From Erwinia psidii (GTDB taxonomy: Bacteria > Pseudomonadota > Gammaproteobacteria > Enterobacterales > Enterobacteriaceae), in assembly GCF_003846135.1 (NCBI RefSeq), contig NZ_RHHM01000002.1, positions 243,322 to 307,321 on the forward strand: 64,000 nucleotides of DNA, read 5' to 3'. Made by a program: the position numbers and the translations under genes. Positions 36,601-45,504 of the stretch are shown piece by piece (the first letter of the stretch is position 1; each line of letters starts with the position of its first letter). Under the pieces are notes generated by a model. It had not been told where the DNA came from. It saw only the letters and a list, made by a program, of their open reading frames with translations, and made no database searches.

Positions 36601-37040
36601 GGGATCACATCAGAGTGCACGATTGAAAGAGGTTGGATTGCTGCCTGTCTCTCTGTTTCATATTGTTTTTCATTTAAAAATCGGAATAAACAAACCATTT
36701 ATTGCATATAACAAAAAATTAACAACCCCCCTCTACAATGAAGATTGGAATGACTCTAATTGCAATGAAAGCCATTCTGAACGGTTATTTACCATAAAAC
36801 ACATGACAATATAAAAATGCATTAAATAATATAAAGAACAATCAATCATCAATAAAAATGAAATAATAGCCTGTTATTACTAATAACAACACCGGATATA
36901 TAAAAAAATCAAAATAAGAAACATTGACACCCACAATAAAAAAAATAAATCAGAAGAAAATGAGAAAAATAATTGCAAGGGAAATAAAAATAAATTAAAA
37001 AATACCCCGCTCATCTTGAGCATTTACAAGGAGATAAATA
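36601..37040. other. AT-rich stretch upstream of microcin-like gene
   Basis: About 440 bases are strongly AT-rich compared with the neighbours, and contain no recognised gene. An 8-base palindrome TGTTATTA-C-TAATAACA (36872-36888) could be an operator. The promoter of the microcin-like gene must lie here. The low GC content points to horizontal transfer. Confidence 0.6.
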
Positions 37041-37310
37041 ATGAGAGAACTATCCTTACAGGAAGTTGAAATAGTTAGCGGCTCAGGTGCTATTCGCGAT
37101 ACCACTGGTCAGATTGGCAGCATGGCTGGTAGCTTTATTGGTAAATCAATAGGTAGCATGATTACCATCCCGGTGCTTTCCACCCTGATTTCAAATATTA
37201 CAGGCAGAGTCGGTGAGCAACTCGGTCAGTTTATCGGGGATAGCTTAGGATCGCTTATTGAGAATCTTTTAGGTATTACAGACAGCAGTAGTGATGAGGC
37301 AACAGCATAA
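37041..37310 (+). CDS. Microcin-like bacteriocin precursor with double-glycine-type leader
   Basis: This 89-residue precursor begins MRELSLQEVEIVSGS, closely matching class II microcin leaders such as that of colicin V (MRTLTLNELDSVSGG). Cleavage after residue 15 would leave a 74-residue mature peptide. The mature part has two copies of a Gly-spaced motif, residues 23-41 (GQIGSMAGSFIGKSIGSMI) and 55-73 (GRVGEQLGQFIGDSLGSLI), joined by ITIPVLSTLISNIT. Such glycine zippers are typical of membrane-active peptides. An excellent ribosome site (AAGGAGA) precedes the ATG. No immunity gene, and no C39-peptidase transporter or partner, is visible within the window. GC content is below that of the flanking core genes. 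The gene family is novel to me. Confidence 0.8.
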   Translation: MRELSLQEVEIVSGSGAIRDTTGQIGSMAGSFIGKSIGSMITIPVLSTLISNITGRVGEQLGQFIGDSLGSLIENLLGITDSSSDEATA

Positions 37311-37327
37311 TTTTGCTGTTGAACAAC

Positions 37328-37357
37328 GTAACATCCAGCCTGACGGCTGGGTGTTAC
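37328..37357. terminator. Stem-loop between microcin-like gene and ampE
   Basis: A 13-base-pair stem (37328-37340 with 37345-37357, one G-T pair) and TGAC loop lies 17 bases after the microcin-like stop, between two converging genes. It may serve both strands, although T-runs are short. Confidence 0.7.
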
Positions 37358-37364
37358 GGTCGAA

Positions 37365-38219
37365 TTACACCAGCGTGCCGTAAATTGTTAGCAGTGCCAC
37401 CACCACCACCACCACCAGCGAAACTTTCTTTGCCAGCGCTACCGCAATCTGCGGTGTTGCCACTTTATCAGTATGTGGATCGCGCGCCAGAGAATACTGT
37501 GCCAGTCTGGTCAGCACCTGATATTGTCCGGTGTGTCTGTCTCCCAGCGAAGCGAACCAGGCCGGCAACGCCCGTTCACCGTGGCCCATTAACGCGTAAG
37601 CAGCCCCCACCAGCCGAACCGGGAGCCAGTCGATAATATGCAGCAATGCATCCACGCCTGACTGGGCACGCGCTAACGGCGAATGGTGACGAGCCAGCGC
37701 GCTCTGCCAGGCACGCAGAAAAGCATAGCCTATCAGCAAAACCGGCCCCCAGAAGCCTCCCACCACAAACCAGAACAGCGGTGCAAGGTAAAAACGATAG
37801 TTAATCCACAACAGCGCATTTTGTAGCTCACGTAAATATGCGCGTTCATCACACGCCGTCGGCAGCCCGTGGATCAGCGTCAGCTCCTCTGCCATCATGT
37901 TGTGGGCGGCAGTATCATTACGGCTGGCCGCTTTGAGATAGGCATGATAATGCAGGCGAACTGAACCTGCCCCAACCGACAACAACCCGACGGCAATCCA
38001 GAAGATCAACAGCGGCAAGCCAAAAAACAGCCCCCGGAGCAACAGCAAACAGACCGCCACCACCGCCATCGCGACCAACATCATCATCAGCGTTCGCGTA
38101 AGGGAAAAACGCTGGCGCCGGAGGAAAAAACCGGCCAGATGATGATCCAGTTGCCAGTGCTCTCCCAGTTTAAACAATCGTTCCCAGCCTAACACCAGTA
38201 ACAAACTAAACAGCGTCAT
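37365..38219 (-). CDS. ampE: AmpE, inner-membrane protein of the ampDE operon
   Basis: This 284-residue protein, the same length as E. coli AmpE, begins [20 protein letters not shown]. It has about four transmembrane segments, including a Val-rich one at the very C-terminus. Its role is a membrane sensor or partner in beta-lactamase induction and is not well settled. The start overlaps the ampD stop by 4 bases. Confidence 0.95.
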   Translation of the reverse strand: MTLFSLLLVLGWERLFKLGEHWQLDHHLAGFFLRRQRFSLTRTLMMMLVAMAVVAVCLLLLRGLFFGLPLLIFWIAVGLLSVGAGSVRLHYHAYLKAASRNDTAAHNMMAEELTLIHGLPTACDERAYLRELQNALLWINYRFYLAPLFWFVVGGFWGPVLLIGYAFLRAWQSALARHHSPLARAQSGVDALLHIIDWLPVRLVGAAYALMGHGERALPAWFASLGDRHTGQYQVLTRLAQYSLARDPHTDKVATPQIAVALAKKVSLVVVVVVALLTIYGTLV

Positions 38220-38791
38220 ACTGGTTGCTCCTGCTCTGAGATACTGGCAGGCTGACTCAGTGCCGTACGAAATCGTGCCCAGTCAAATGACGGGCCAGGA
38301 TCGCTCTTTCTTCCCGGCGCAATATCGCTGTGCCCGGTTATATGTCCGGCGATTTGCGGATAATTCGCTATCAGCAGCCGGGTGATCTCCTCCAGCGCAC
38401 GGTACTGCGCATCGGTATAGGGCAGCGTATCCGTACCCTCCAGTTCAATACCAATTGAGAAATCATTGCAGGAGTCGCGTCCCTGATAAACAGAGACCCC
38501 CGCATGCCAGGCCCGAAGCTGAAAAGGAACATACTGAATAACCTCACCATCACGGCGAATCAGGCAGTGGGCGGAAACCCGCAGATGGGCAATGTCAGCA
38601 AAATAAGGATTGCCAGCAGGATCGAGCGTGCCGGTAAAGAGGGCATCAATCCACGGGCCACCAAACTCGCCCGGCGGCAGACTGATATTATGGATAACCA
38701 GCAGCGTGGGAACCTCGTTTGCCGGTCGCTCATTAAAATGGGGGGATGGAACCTGCTTTACACCAGGGATCCAGCCTGATTGCAACTGCAT
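38216..38791 (-). CDS. ampD: AmpD, 1,6-anhydro-N-acetylmuramyl-L-alanine amidase
   Basis: This 191-residue zinc amidase of the Amidase_2 family has [10 protein letters not shown] with the first zinc His near residue 33, and [19 protein letters not shown] with the second His and the Asp ligand. It recycles cytoplasmic anhydro-muropeptides and thereby prevents beta-lactamase induction by AmpR. It is divergent from nadC, as in E. coli. The N-terminal start [23 protein letters not shown] fits the family. Confidence 0.95.
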   Translation of the reverse strand: MQLQSGWIPGVKQVPSPHFNERPANEVPTLLVIHNISLPPGEFGGPWIDALFTGTLDPAGNPYFADIAHLRVSAHCLIRRDGEVIQYVPFQLRAWHAGVSVYQGRDSCNDFSIGIELEGTDTLPYTDAQYRALEEITRLLIANYPQIAGHITGHSDIAPGRKSDPGPSFDWARFRTALSQPASISEQEQPV

Positions 38792-38908
38792 GCTCTGCTC
38801 TCCTGTAAGAAATATTTCCAGAGTAGCATGATTAAGGGATCACGAGGCAGATAGCGTTGCCAGAAAATAACACCGGCTGGCAAGCCTGCAGCAAACAGGC
38901 TAGCATAG

Positions 38909-39829
<921 letters not shown>

Positions 39830-40025
39830 ATCACCCATGTCATCGGTTTTCTGATGGCATGCTCCTTTCCCTGTCCATTTGTGAGCGTTGTTCCACCAGC
39901 ACTGCATAATCATACCATCGGCTGAAAAGTCTTGCGTGCCTTGCCGACAAACTGGTTTTCGCCGCTGGCACAGGCAAACTCATGGCGATACCTTGCCTGT
40001 CTCTAAAACAGCAAGGAGCTACGCC

Positions 40026-40478
40026 ATGAAGATGCAGCAAGGATTTACCCTGATTGAACTGATGATTGTCATAGCTATCATCGCCATCCTCAGTGCCATC
40101 GGACTCCCCGCTTATCAGAACTACCTGCAAAAGGCGGCGCTGACCGACATGTTACAGGCCGCCATGCCGTTTAAAACCGCCATTGAGATTTGTGCAATAG
40201 AGCATGGCAGCACCGGTGACTGTTCAGCGGGAAGCAATGGCATTCCCTCAGGTAAAGGCTCACGTTACGTTTCCACGGTAACGGTACAGGCCGGAACGGT
40301 CACCCTGATCGGTCAGGAAAGTCTTAACGGCCTCACGGTGACGCTGAAGCCGGTTTGGGATCGGTCAGAAGGGCTGCTCAGCTGGCAGCGTAGCTGTACC
40401 AGTTCACAAGACGGCCTTAAAGAAGCGTGCAACGCCGTCTTCCGCTTCGATGACGAAACGAGTGGAGATGCCTCATGA
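40026..40478 (+). CDS. ppdD: PpdD, major type IV prepilin
   Basis: This 150-residue prepilin has a short leader MKMQQG, then FTLIELMIVIAIIAILSAIG, the class III signal cut by prepilin peptidase before Phe, with Glu5 of the mature protein kept. The mature part has the PpdD pattern, including SLNGLTVTLKP and a C-terminal FRFDDE, with Cys pairs for the disulfides. It is the first gene of a ppdD-hofB-hofC operon. AAGGAG lies 11 bases before the start. In E. coli the operon is poorly expressed in the laboratory; the pilin can be assembled under type II secretion or DNA uptake conditions. Confidence 0.95.
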   Translation: MKMQQGFTLIELMIVIAIIAILSAIGLPAYQNYLQKAALTDMLQAAMPFKTAIEICAIEHGSTGDCSAGSNGIPSGKGSRYVSTVTVQAGTVTLIGQESLNGLTVTLKPVWDRSEGLLSWQRSCTSSQDGLKEACNAVFRFDDETSGDAS

Positions 40479-41866
40479 TCTCTCTGGCTGCGCAACGGGC
40501 AGTAGAGCAAATCTGTCAGCAAAATCATGCTGTGATGCTGGAATTTACACCACAACGGCTCCAAATCGCCACGGTGGAACCGCTTCCCCTGGATGCCATG
40601 GCCGCATTACGTTTTGCCGCGCACAACCGCATTGACGTAGAATATTGGCCGCCCGCACAGATTGAACAGTTTCGTCAGAAAAAAAGCCCCGCTGTTGGGA
40701 CGATAACAAAAAGCAGCATAACGGTTACAGAACGGGTTGAGCAGCTACTCTTTCTGGCAATCCAACAACGCGCCTCCGATATTCATATCGAACCCCAGGC
40801 CGACAGGTTACAAATCCGTCTGCGAATAGATGGCGTATTGCAGTCAGTCCCAACCCCTGAAAGTGATAACAGTTCCGCCATGCTGGCCCGGCTTAAGATC
40901 CTCGCCAGTCTTGATATCGCTGAACGCCGTATGCCTCAGGATGGGCAATTTACGCTGACGCTGAAAGGAAAATCAGCCTCGTTTCGGCTGTCAACACTGC
41001 CTGTGCACTTTGGCGAAAAAGCGGTTATTCGGCTATTACAGAATGAAACGCAGTCTGTCGCGCTTGAAAATCTGGGGATGACACAGGCTTCGCTCAGGCT
41101 TTTTCGCCAGGCGCTCAATCTGCCACAGGGGCTGATACTGGTGACAGGCCCCACCGGCAGCGGAAAAACCTTTACGCTGTACAGCGGATTAAGCTTCCTC
41201 AATCAGCCCGGAAGAAATGTTTGTAGCGTAGAAGATCCTATAGAGATCCCTCTCGATGGCGTTAATCAAACACAAATACAGCCGAAAACGGCCCTGGATT
41301 TTAACCGGGTGCTGCGTGCACTTTTGCGCCAGGATCCCGACGTAATTATGATCGGTGAGATCCGCGACGCCGAAACGGCGGAGATAGCCATTAAGGCAGC
41401 ACAAACAGGGCATCTGGTTCTGTCGACTCTTCACACTAACTCAACGGTGGAGACACTGATACGGCTGAAACAAATCGGCATCCCCGGCTATTTGCTGGCC
41501 TCGGCATTAAAGCTGGTGATTGCTCAGCGTTTGATTCGCCGTCTTTGCCAACACTGCCGCAAACCTGCCGAAGCCGTCGCACATTTTCCACACGGCGTCT
41601 GGCCAGACACCGTGCAAAACTGGCGCGCTGTGGGTTGCCCGCGCTGCTACTCCGGCTATTACGGACGGCTGGCCCTGTTTGAACTGCTTCCCGTTACTGC
41701 GACGTTGCAAAACGCCATTGCCGCTGGTTTATCTCAGGAAAAACTTCTGGCACTGATACACAAGCAGGGTGGGAACTCGCTTTTTGTGGAAGGGTTACAC
41801 TGCGTCAACCGTGGTGATACCACGCTGGCAGAGCTGAACCGAATTGTGGGAAGTGAATATGACTAA
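40475..41866 (+). CDS. hofB: HofB, type IV pilus assembly ATPase (PilB/GspE family)
   Basis: This 463-residue ATPase has Walker A GPTGSGKTF, the Asp box around DPDVIMIGEIRDAETAE, and the His box with HLVLSTLHTNS. A zinc-binding tetracysteine motif is present, CQHCRK and CPRCY. It should power PpdD polymerisation with the platform protein HofC. Its length equals E. coli HofB (461). It overlaps ppdD by 4 bases and hofC by 8. Confidence 0.94.
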   Translation: MISLAAQRAVEQICQQNHAVMLEFTPQRLQIATVEPLPLDAMAALRFAAHNRIDVEYWPPAQIEQFRQKKSPAVGTITKSSITVTERVEQLLFLAIQQRASDIHIEPQADRLQIRLRIDGVLQSVPTPESDNSSAMLARLKILASLDIAERRMPQDGQFTLTLKGKSASFRLSTLPVHFGEKAVIRLLQNETQSVALENLGMTQASLRLFRQALNLPQGLILVTGPTGSGKTFTLYSGLSFLNQPGRNVCSVEDPIEIPLDGVNQTQIQPKTALDFNRVLRALLRQDPDVIMIGEIRDAETAEIAIKAAQTGHLVLSTLHTNSTVETLIRLKQIGIPGYLLASALKLVIAQRLIRRLCQHCRKPAEAVAHFPHGVWPDTVQNWRAVGCPRCYSGYYGRLALFELLPVTATLQNAIAAGLSQEKLLALIHKQGGNSLFVEGLHCVNRGDTTLAELNRIVGSEYD

Positions 41867-43058
41867 CCTGCTGCTGTTCTACTGGCAGGCAGTGGGCAGT
41901 GAAGGGCAACTGCTCCGTGGCGCTTTTTTTTGTCAACATCGCCAGGAGGCGATGGATAAACTGGTCGCGCTCGACATGGTTCCTGTAAAACTTACCGCCG
42001 GACGGCGGTATCGTGCCAGAGACTGGCGGTGGCAGGATAAAATCAGTTTTTTCCGTCAGATAGCAACGTTACTGACAGCCGGTTTGTCACTTTCGGACGC
42101 CTTGCAACTGACCCGCGACGGGCACAACCATGTGAGCTGGCAGGCATTGCTTACCCACCTCCAACATCAGGTCAGTAACGGAATTCCTTTTTCAGATGCG
42201 TTGGCACAATGGCCGCTGATCTTTCCAGCGCTTTTCCCTGCTCTGATGCAGGTAGGTGAAATGACCGGACAAATGGATGAATGCTGTCTGCGACTGGCTT
42301 ATCAACAGGAGCGACAGCTTCAGCTGCAAAAAAAAGTGACAAAAGCACTGCGCTATCCACTGATCGTACTGGCTATAGCACTGCTGGTCAGCATTGGGAT
42401 GCTGATATTTGTTCTGCCGGAATTTGTCGCAGTGTATCGGGCTTTTGATACTCCCCTGCCCTGGTTTACCGCTGCGATCATCTCTTGCTCTGAAGTACTG
42501 CAACACTATGGACCGATATTGCTGCCCTTCTCATTTATTGCCTTCGCTGGCTGGCAATGGCAACACCGGCGATCGCCAGCCTGGCAACGTAAGCAACAGC
42601 AGACAATAATAAAGCTTCCTCTGGCAGGAGAGCTGGTTCGTGGCAGACAGCTCAGTAAAATATTTATGACGCTGGCACTGACACAGCAAGCCGGTCTGAC
42701 ACTGTTGCAAGGTTTACAGGCGGTGGAGAAAACCCTGAATCAGAGGCTATGGCAGGAAGCCATAGCAAATCTGCAAAAAAATATATCTGCGGGCAATCCT
42801 CTGTCGCAGGCGTTGGCTGGACATACGCTATTCACGCCGATCTGTTATCAGCTGGTCAAAGTGGGAGAAGAAGCAGGTTCTCTGGACGGCATGTTTTCCA
42901 GGCTGGGAGAACTGTATGAAAGCACCACCAACGAACTCGCTGACAGCCTGGCCAGCGCGCTGGAACCGGTGGTGATGGTTATAACGGGAATCATCGTCGG
43001 TACGCTGGTGGTCGCAATGTACTTACCTGTTTTTAACCTGGGGAACGCGTTAGGTTAA
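41859..43058 (+). CDS. hofC: HofC, type IV pilus inner-membrane platform protein (PilC/GspF family)
   Basis: This 399-residue protein has two GspF domains (about residues 55-180 and 260-385) and three membrane helices, at roughly 168-190, 215-235 and 370-392. The ATG at 41859 overlaps hofB by 8 bases; the in-frame TTG at 41844 is less likely. It completes the pilin biogenesis operon. In E. coli guaC follows, but here the next gene is coaE. Confidence 0.94.
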   Translation: MTNLLLFYWQAVGSEGQLLRGAFFCQHRQEAMDKLVALDMVPVKLTAGRRYRARDWRWQDKISFFRQIATLLTAGLSLSDALQLTRDGHNHVSWQALLTHLQHQVSNGIPFSDALAQWPLIFPALFPALMQVGEMTGQMDECCLRLAYQQERQLQLQKKVTKALRYPLIVLAIALLVSIGMLIFVLPEFVAVYRAFDTPLPWFTAAIISCSEVLQHYGPILLPFSFIAFAGWQWQHRRSPAWQRKQQQTIIKLPLAGELVRGRQLSKIFMTLALTQQAGLTLLQGLQAVEKTLNQRLWQEAIANLQKNISAGNPLSQALAGHTLFTPICYQLVKVGEEAGSLDGMFSRLGELYESTTNELADSLASALEPVVMVITGIIVGTLVVAMYLPVFNLGNALG

Positions 43059-43376
43059 ACCCACTTCAGCTGCCGGTTCAGGAGACATGTAAGGAAAACA
43101 AATGGTTAAAAAACATGCTTTATATCTTCTTATCTGCAAGTAAGCCACGTGCTGGTTGATGGCATAAATCTTAAGCTGCGCGCTGCTGCCCGCTTCGGGG
43201 ACGCTATCATATATGATAAATACAGACCGACAGGAGTGCGAAAACAGGTTTATTTAGGCTACAATCCGCAGAATTTATCAGAAATTTGTTCAGGTACTCT
43301 GAATCTCTTTTCGACCAGCTGATAGCTGTTTCAGCAACGGCGGGACGTTTCACAGCAAACCTGAGATACGAGGCTT
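43059..43376. other. hofC-coaE intergenic region (guaC absent)
   Basis: About 320 bases lie where E. coli has the 1-kb guaC gene. No GMP reductase sequence is visible. A stretch near 43140-43320 stays open for about 60 codons without an ATG and is not recognised. The right end would hold the coaE promoter. Confidence 0.6.
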
Positions 43377-43988
43377 ATGCGATATACTGTTGCATTGACT
43401 GGCGGTATTGGCAGTGGAAAAACAACCATCGCTAATGCATTCGCCGCCCGGGGCGTGGATATTGTTGACGCGGATATTATTGCCCGTCAAATCGTAAGGC
43501 CCGGTCAGCCTGCTCTCAGCGCCATTGCTGCCCGGTTTGGCAATGCGGTTTTACAGCAGGACGGCGCACTTAATCGGACAGCGTTAAGGCAACGTATTTT
43601 CACTTCTCCGAAAGATAAAACCTGGCTGAATGACCTGCTACACCCGCTGATCCATGCAGAAACCCGCCGTCAGCTGGCACTGGCGCAATCTGAATGGTGT
43701 TTATGGGTTGTGCCCTTGTTGATTGAAAATAATTTACAGCATCTGGCAAACCGGGTGCTGGTGGTTGATGTTGACAGCCATACGCAACTGATGCGCACTG
43801 TCGCCCGCGACGGTATGAGTACCGAAGAGGCTGAACATATTCTGGCTGCACAGGTTACACGCGAACAGCGTCTTGCAGTGGCCGATGACATTATTGATAA
43901 CAGCGGGCGACCTGAAGATATAGCCGCCCACGTTGCTCTGCTGGATCAGCGCTATCGCCAGCTTTCCAGAGCAACAGACCAGGATTAA
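43377..43988 (+). CDS. coaE: Dephospho-CoA kinase
   Basis: This 203-residue P-loop kinase has GGIGSGKTT at residues 9-17 and the [10 protein letters not shown] lid region that follows. It phosphorylates dephospho-CoA in the last step of CoA synthesis. The length is close to E. coli CoaE (206). It is the first gene of the coaE-zapD-yacG operon; zapD follows after 4 bases. Confidence 0.96.
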   Translation: MRYTVALTGGIGSGKTTIANAFAARGVDIVDADIIARQIVRPGQPALSAIAARFGNAVLQQDGALNRTALRQRIFTSPKDKTWLNDLLHPLIHAETRRQLALAQSEWCLWVVPLLIENNLQHLANRVLVVDVDSHTQLMRTVARDGMSTEEAEHILAAQVTREQRLAVADDIIDNSGRPEDIAAHVALLDQRYRQLSRATDQD

Positions 43989-43992
43989 CAGC

Positions 43993-44736
43993 ATGAATAC
44001 GAGCGTTTTATTTGAGTACCCCCTGAATGAGAAAATGCGTACCTGGTTGCGGATAGAATTTTTAATCAACCAGTTAGAACAAAGCCGGGACATCACCGAT
44101 CCACTCAGCGCATTGACGTTTTTTCGCAATGTGGCCGAACTGTTGGACGTATTCGAACGAGGAGAGCTGCGCACCGAAATTGTCAAAGAGCTTGATAAAC
44201 AGCAGCAGAAGCTCTCTTCCTGGTCCGACGTGCCGGGCGTTGACAGAGACCTTATCACCAATCTGAGTGAGAACCTGAAATCCTGTTCCTCCTGTCTGAT
44301 GGCTGCTCCGCGCATTGGCCAGTTGCTGCGTGAGGATCGCCTGATTGCTCTGGTACGCCAGCGTCTGAGCATTCCCGGAGGTTGCTGTAGCTTTGACTTG
44401 CCAACGCTGCATGTCTGGCTGCACATTGGGCAGGAAATCAGGGATATTCAGGTTGGCCTGTGGATGGAGTCGCTGGCCCCCATAGGCGACGCGTTGAAAT
44501 TGATCCTGAATCTGATCCGTCAGTCCGGTGAATTTCATCTCCAGACCAGTCTGAACGGTTTTTTCCAGGACAATGCTGAAGGTGCCGATTTATTACGTCT
44601 GCAACTGGCGTTGGACGACTCGCTGTATCCCCAGGTTTCTGGCCACAAAAGCCGTTATGCCATTCGTTTTCTTCCACTGGACAGTGAGCGCGGAGTGGTT
44701 CCGGCACGTCTCGATTTTCAACTTGCCTGTTGTTAA
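43993..44736 (+). CDS. zapD: ZapD, FtsZ-associated division protein
   Basis: This 247-residue protein has the same length as E. coli ZapD, with conserved stretches [34 protein letters not shown] and [10 protein letters not shown]. It crosslinks FtsZ filaments in the Z-ring. I chose the ATG at 43993; earlier in-frame codons lie inside coaE. The FtsZ gene lies 6 kb away in the same window. Confidence 0.96.
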   Translation: MNTSVLFEYPLNEKMRTWLRIEFLINQLEQSRDITDPLSALTFFRNVAELLDVFERGELRTEIVKELDKQQQKLSSWSDVPGVDRDLITNLSENLKSCSSCLMAAPRIGQLLREDRLIALVRQRLSIPGGCCSFDLPTLHVWLHIGQEIRDIQVGLWMESLAPIGDALKLILNLIRQSGEFHLQTSLNGFFQDNAEGADLLRLQLALDDSLYPQVSGHKSRYAIRFLPLDSERGVVPARLDFQLACC

Positions 44737-44747
44737 GGTTCCAACTA

Positions 44748-44954
44748 ATGAATGAAGAAGTGATGAGCGTTAAGTGTCCAACCTGTTCAACCGCAGTTAT
44801 CTGGCATGAACTGAGCGCATGGCGGCCCTTTTGCAGTAAACGCTGCCAGCTGATTGATCTTGGTGAGTGGGCAAATGAGGAAAAACGTATCCCCAGCGAA
44901 GGAGAACATTCGGAAAGCGATGACTGGAGCGAGCAGCCTTTGAGTCACGAGTAA
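44748..44954 (+). CDS. yacG: YacG, DNA gyrase inhibitor zinc protein
   Basis: This 68-residue zinc finger protein has CPTC and [20 protein letters not shown], the four-Cys zinc site of YacG, which binds GyrB and blocks gyrase. An ATG at 44763 would give 63 residues, near the E. coli length (65), so the start is not certain; the ATG at 44748 has AAGG upstream. The C-terminal tail is acidic, as usual. Confidence 0.93.
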   Translation: MNEEVMSVKCPTCSTAVIWHELSAWRPFCSKRCQLIDLGEWANEEKRIPSEGEHSESDDWSEQPLSHE

Positions 44955-44985
44955 TCTGTGCCCGCTCTGCAATGTGGGCGATGCC

Positions 44986-45381
44986 TTATTTCGCTTCTTT
45001 CAGCAGCCGTGCCACGATGGGTATATTGGCGGGCGGAAACTCATCAGCCACCAGATCGCATTGCGCAACCCATCGCTGAGGCTGTCCTTCACGACCGTAA
45101 GGTTCTCCACGCCACTCGTCAACCATAAAAAAATGCAGCGTGACGTGTAGCTGGGCATCAGTATGTTCTGACCGATCCCAGGCAACGGCATGAATAACGT
45201 CAATCCCCGTCTCTTCGCTTAACTCACGTTTAAGCGCCTGTTCCGCTGTTTCACCCGGTTCAATTTTACCGCCCGGAAACTCCCATCTGTTGCCCATATG
45301 CGAACTGGCAGAACGCTTTGCCAGAAAAATATTCTGGTTTTTATCACGTATAATGCCGACCACTACCTGCAGATGTTTCAT
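44986..45381 (-). CDS. mutT: MutT, 8-oxo-dGTP diphosphatase
   Basis: This 131-residue Nudix hydrolase has a Nudix box from GGKIEPGETAEQAL to RELSEETGI at about residues 37-60. It removes oxidised dGTP (8-oxo-dGTP) from the nucleotide pool to prevent A:T to C:G mutations. Downstream of secA on the same strand as in E. coli, and converging with yacG. An intergenic terminator separates it from secA. Confidence 0.96.
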   Translation of the reverse strand: MKHLQVVVGIIRDKNQNIFLAKRSASSHMGNRWEFPGGKIEPGETAEQALKRELSEETGIDVIHAVAWDRSEHTDAQLHVTLHFFMVDEWRGEPYGREGQPQRWVAQCDLVADEFPPANIPIVARLLKEAK

Positions 45382-45460
45382 TGACTTTCTCTCTCAACAC
45401 TTAAGCACATCAGGATCGCTTTCTCAGCGCTTTCAGGCCCGGATTGCCGTTAAGCCAGTA

Positions 45461-45487
45461 AAAAGGCCGGGATTTCCCCAGCCTTTT
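45461..45487 (-). terminator. Terminator of secA
   Basis: On the minus strand AAAAGGC-G/T-GGG pairs across a 5-base loop with CCC-GGCCTTTT and is followed by T residues. It lies 18 bases after the secA stop. Confidence 0.85.
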
Positions 45488-45504
45488 GTACCACGTTGGC
45501 AGTA

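Noticed and set aside
37380..37420. CACCAC trinucleotide run looking like a tandem repeat
   Set aside because: It encodes the Val-rich C-terminal membrane helix of AmpE and is explained by coding.
37328..37636. Possible immunity gene after the microcin-like gene on the plus strand
   Set aside because: The only plus-strand frame there is antisense to ampE and Pro/Thr-rich; it does not look like a membrane immunity protein.
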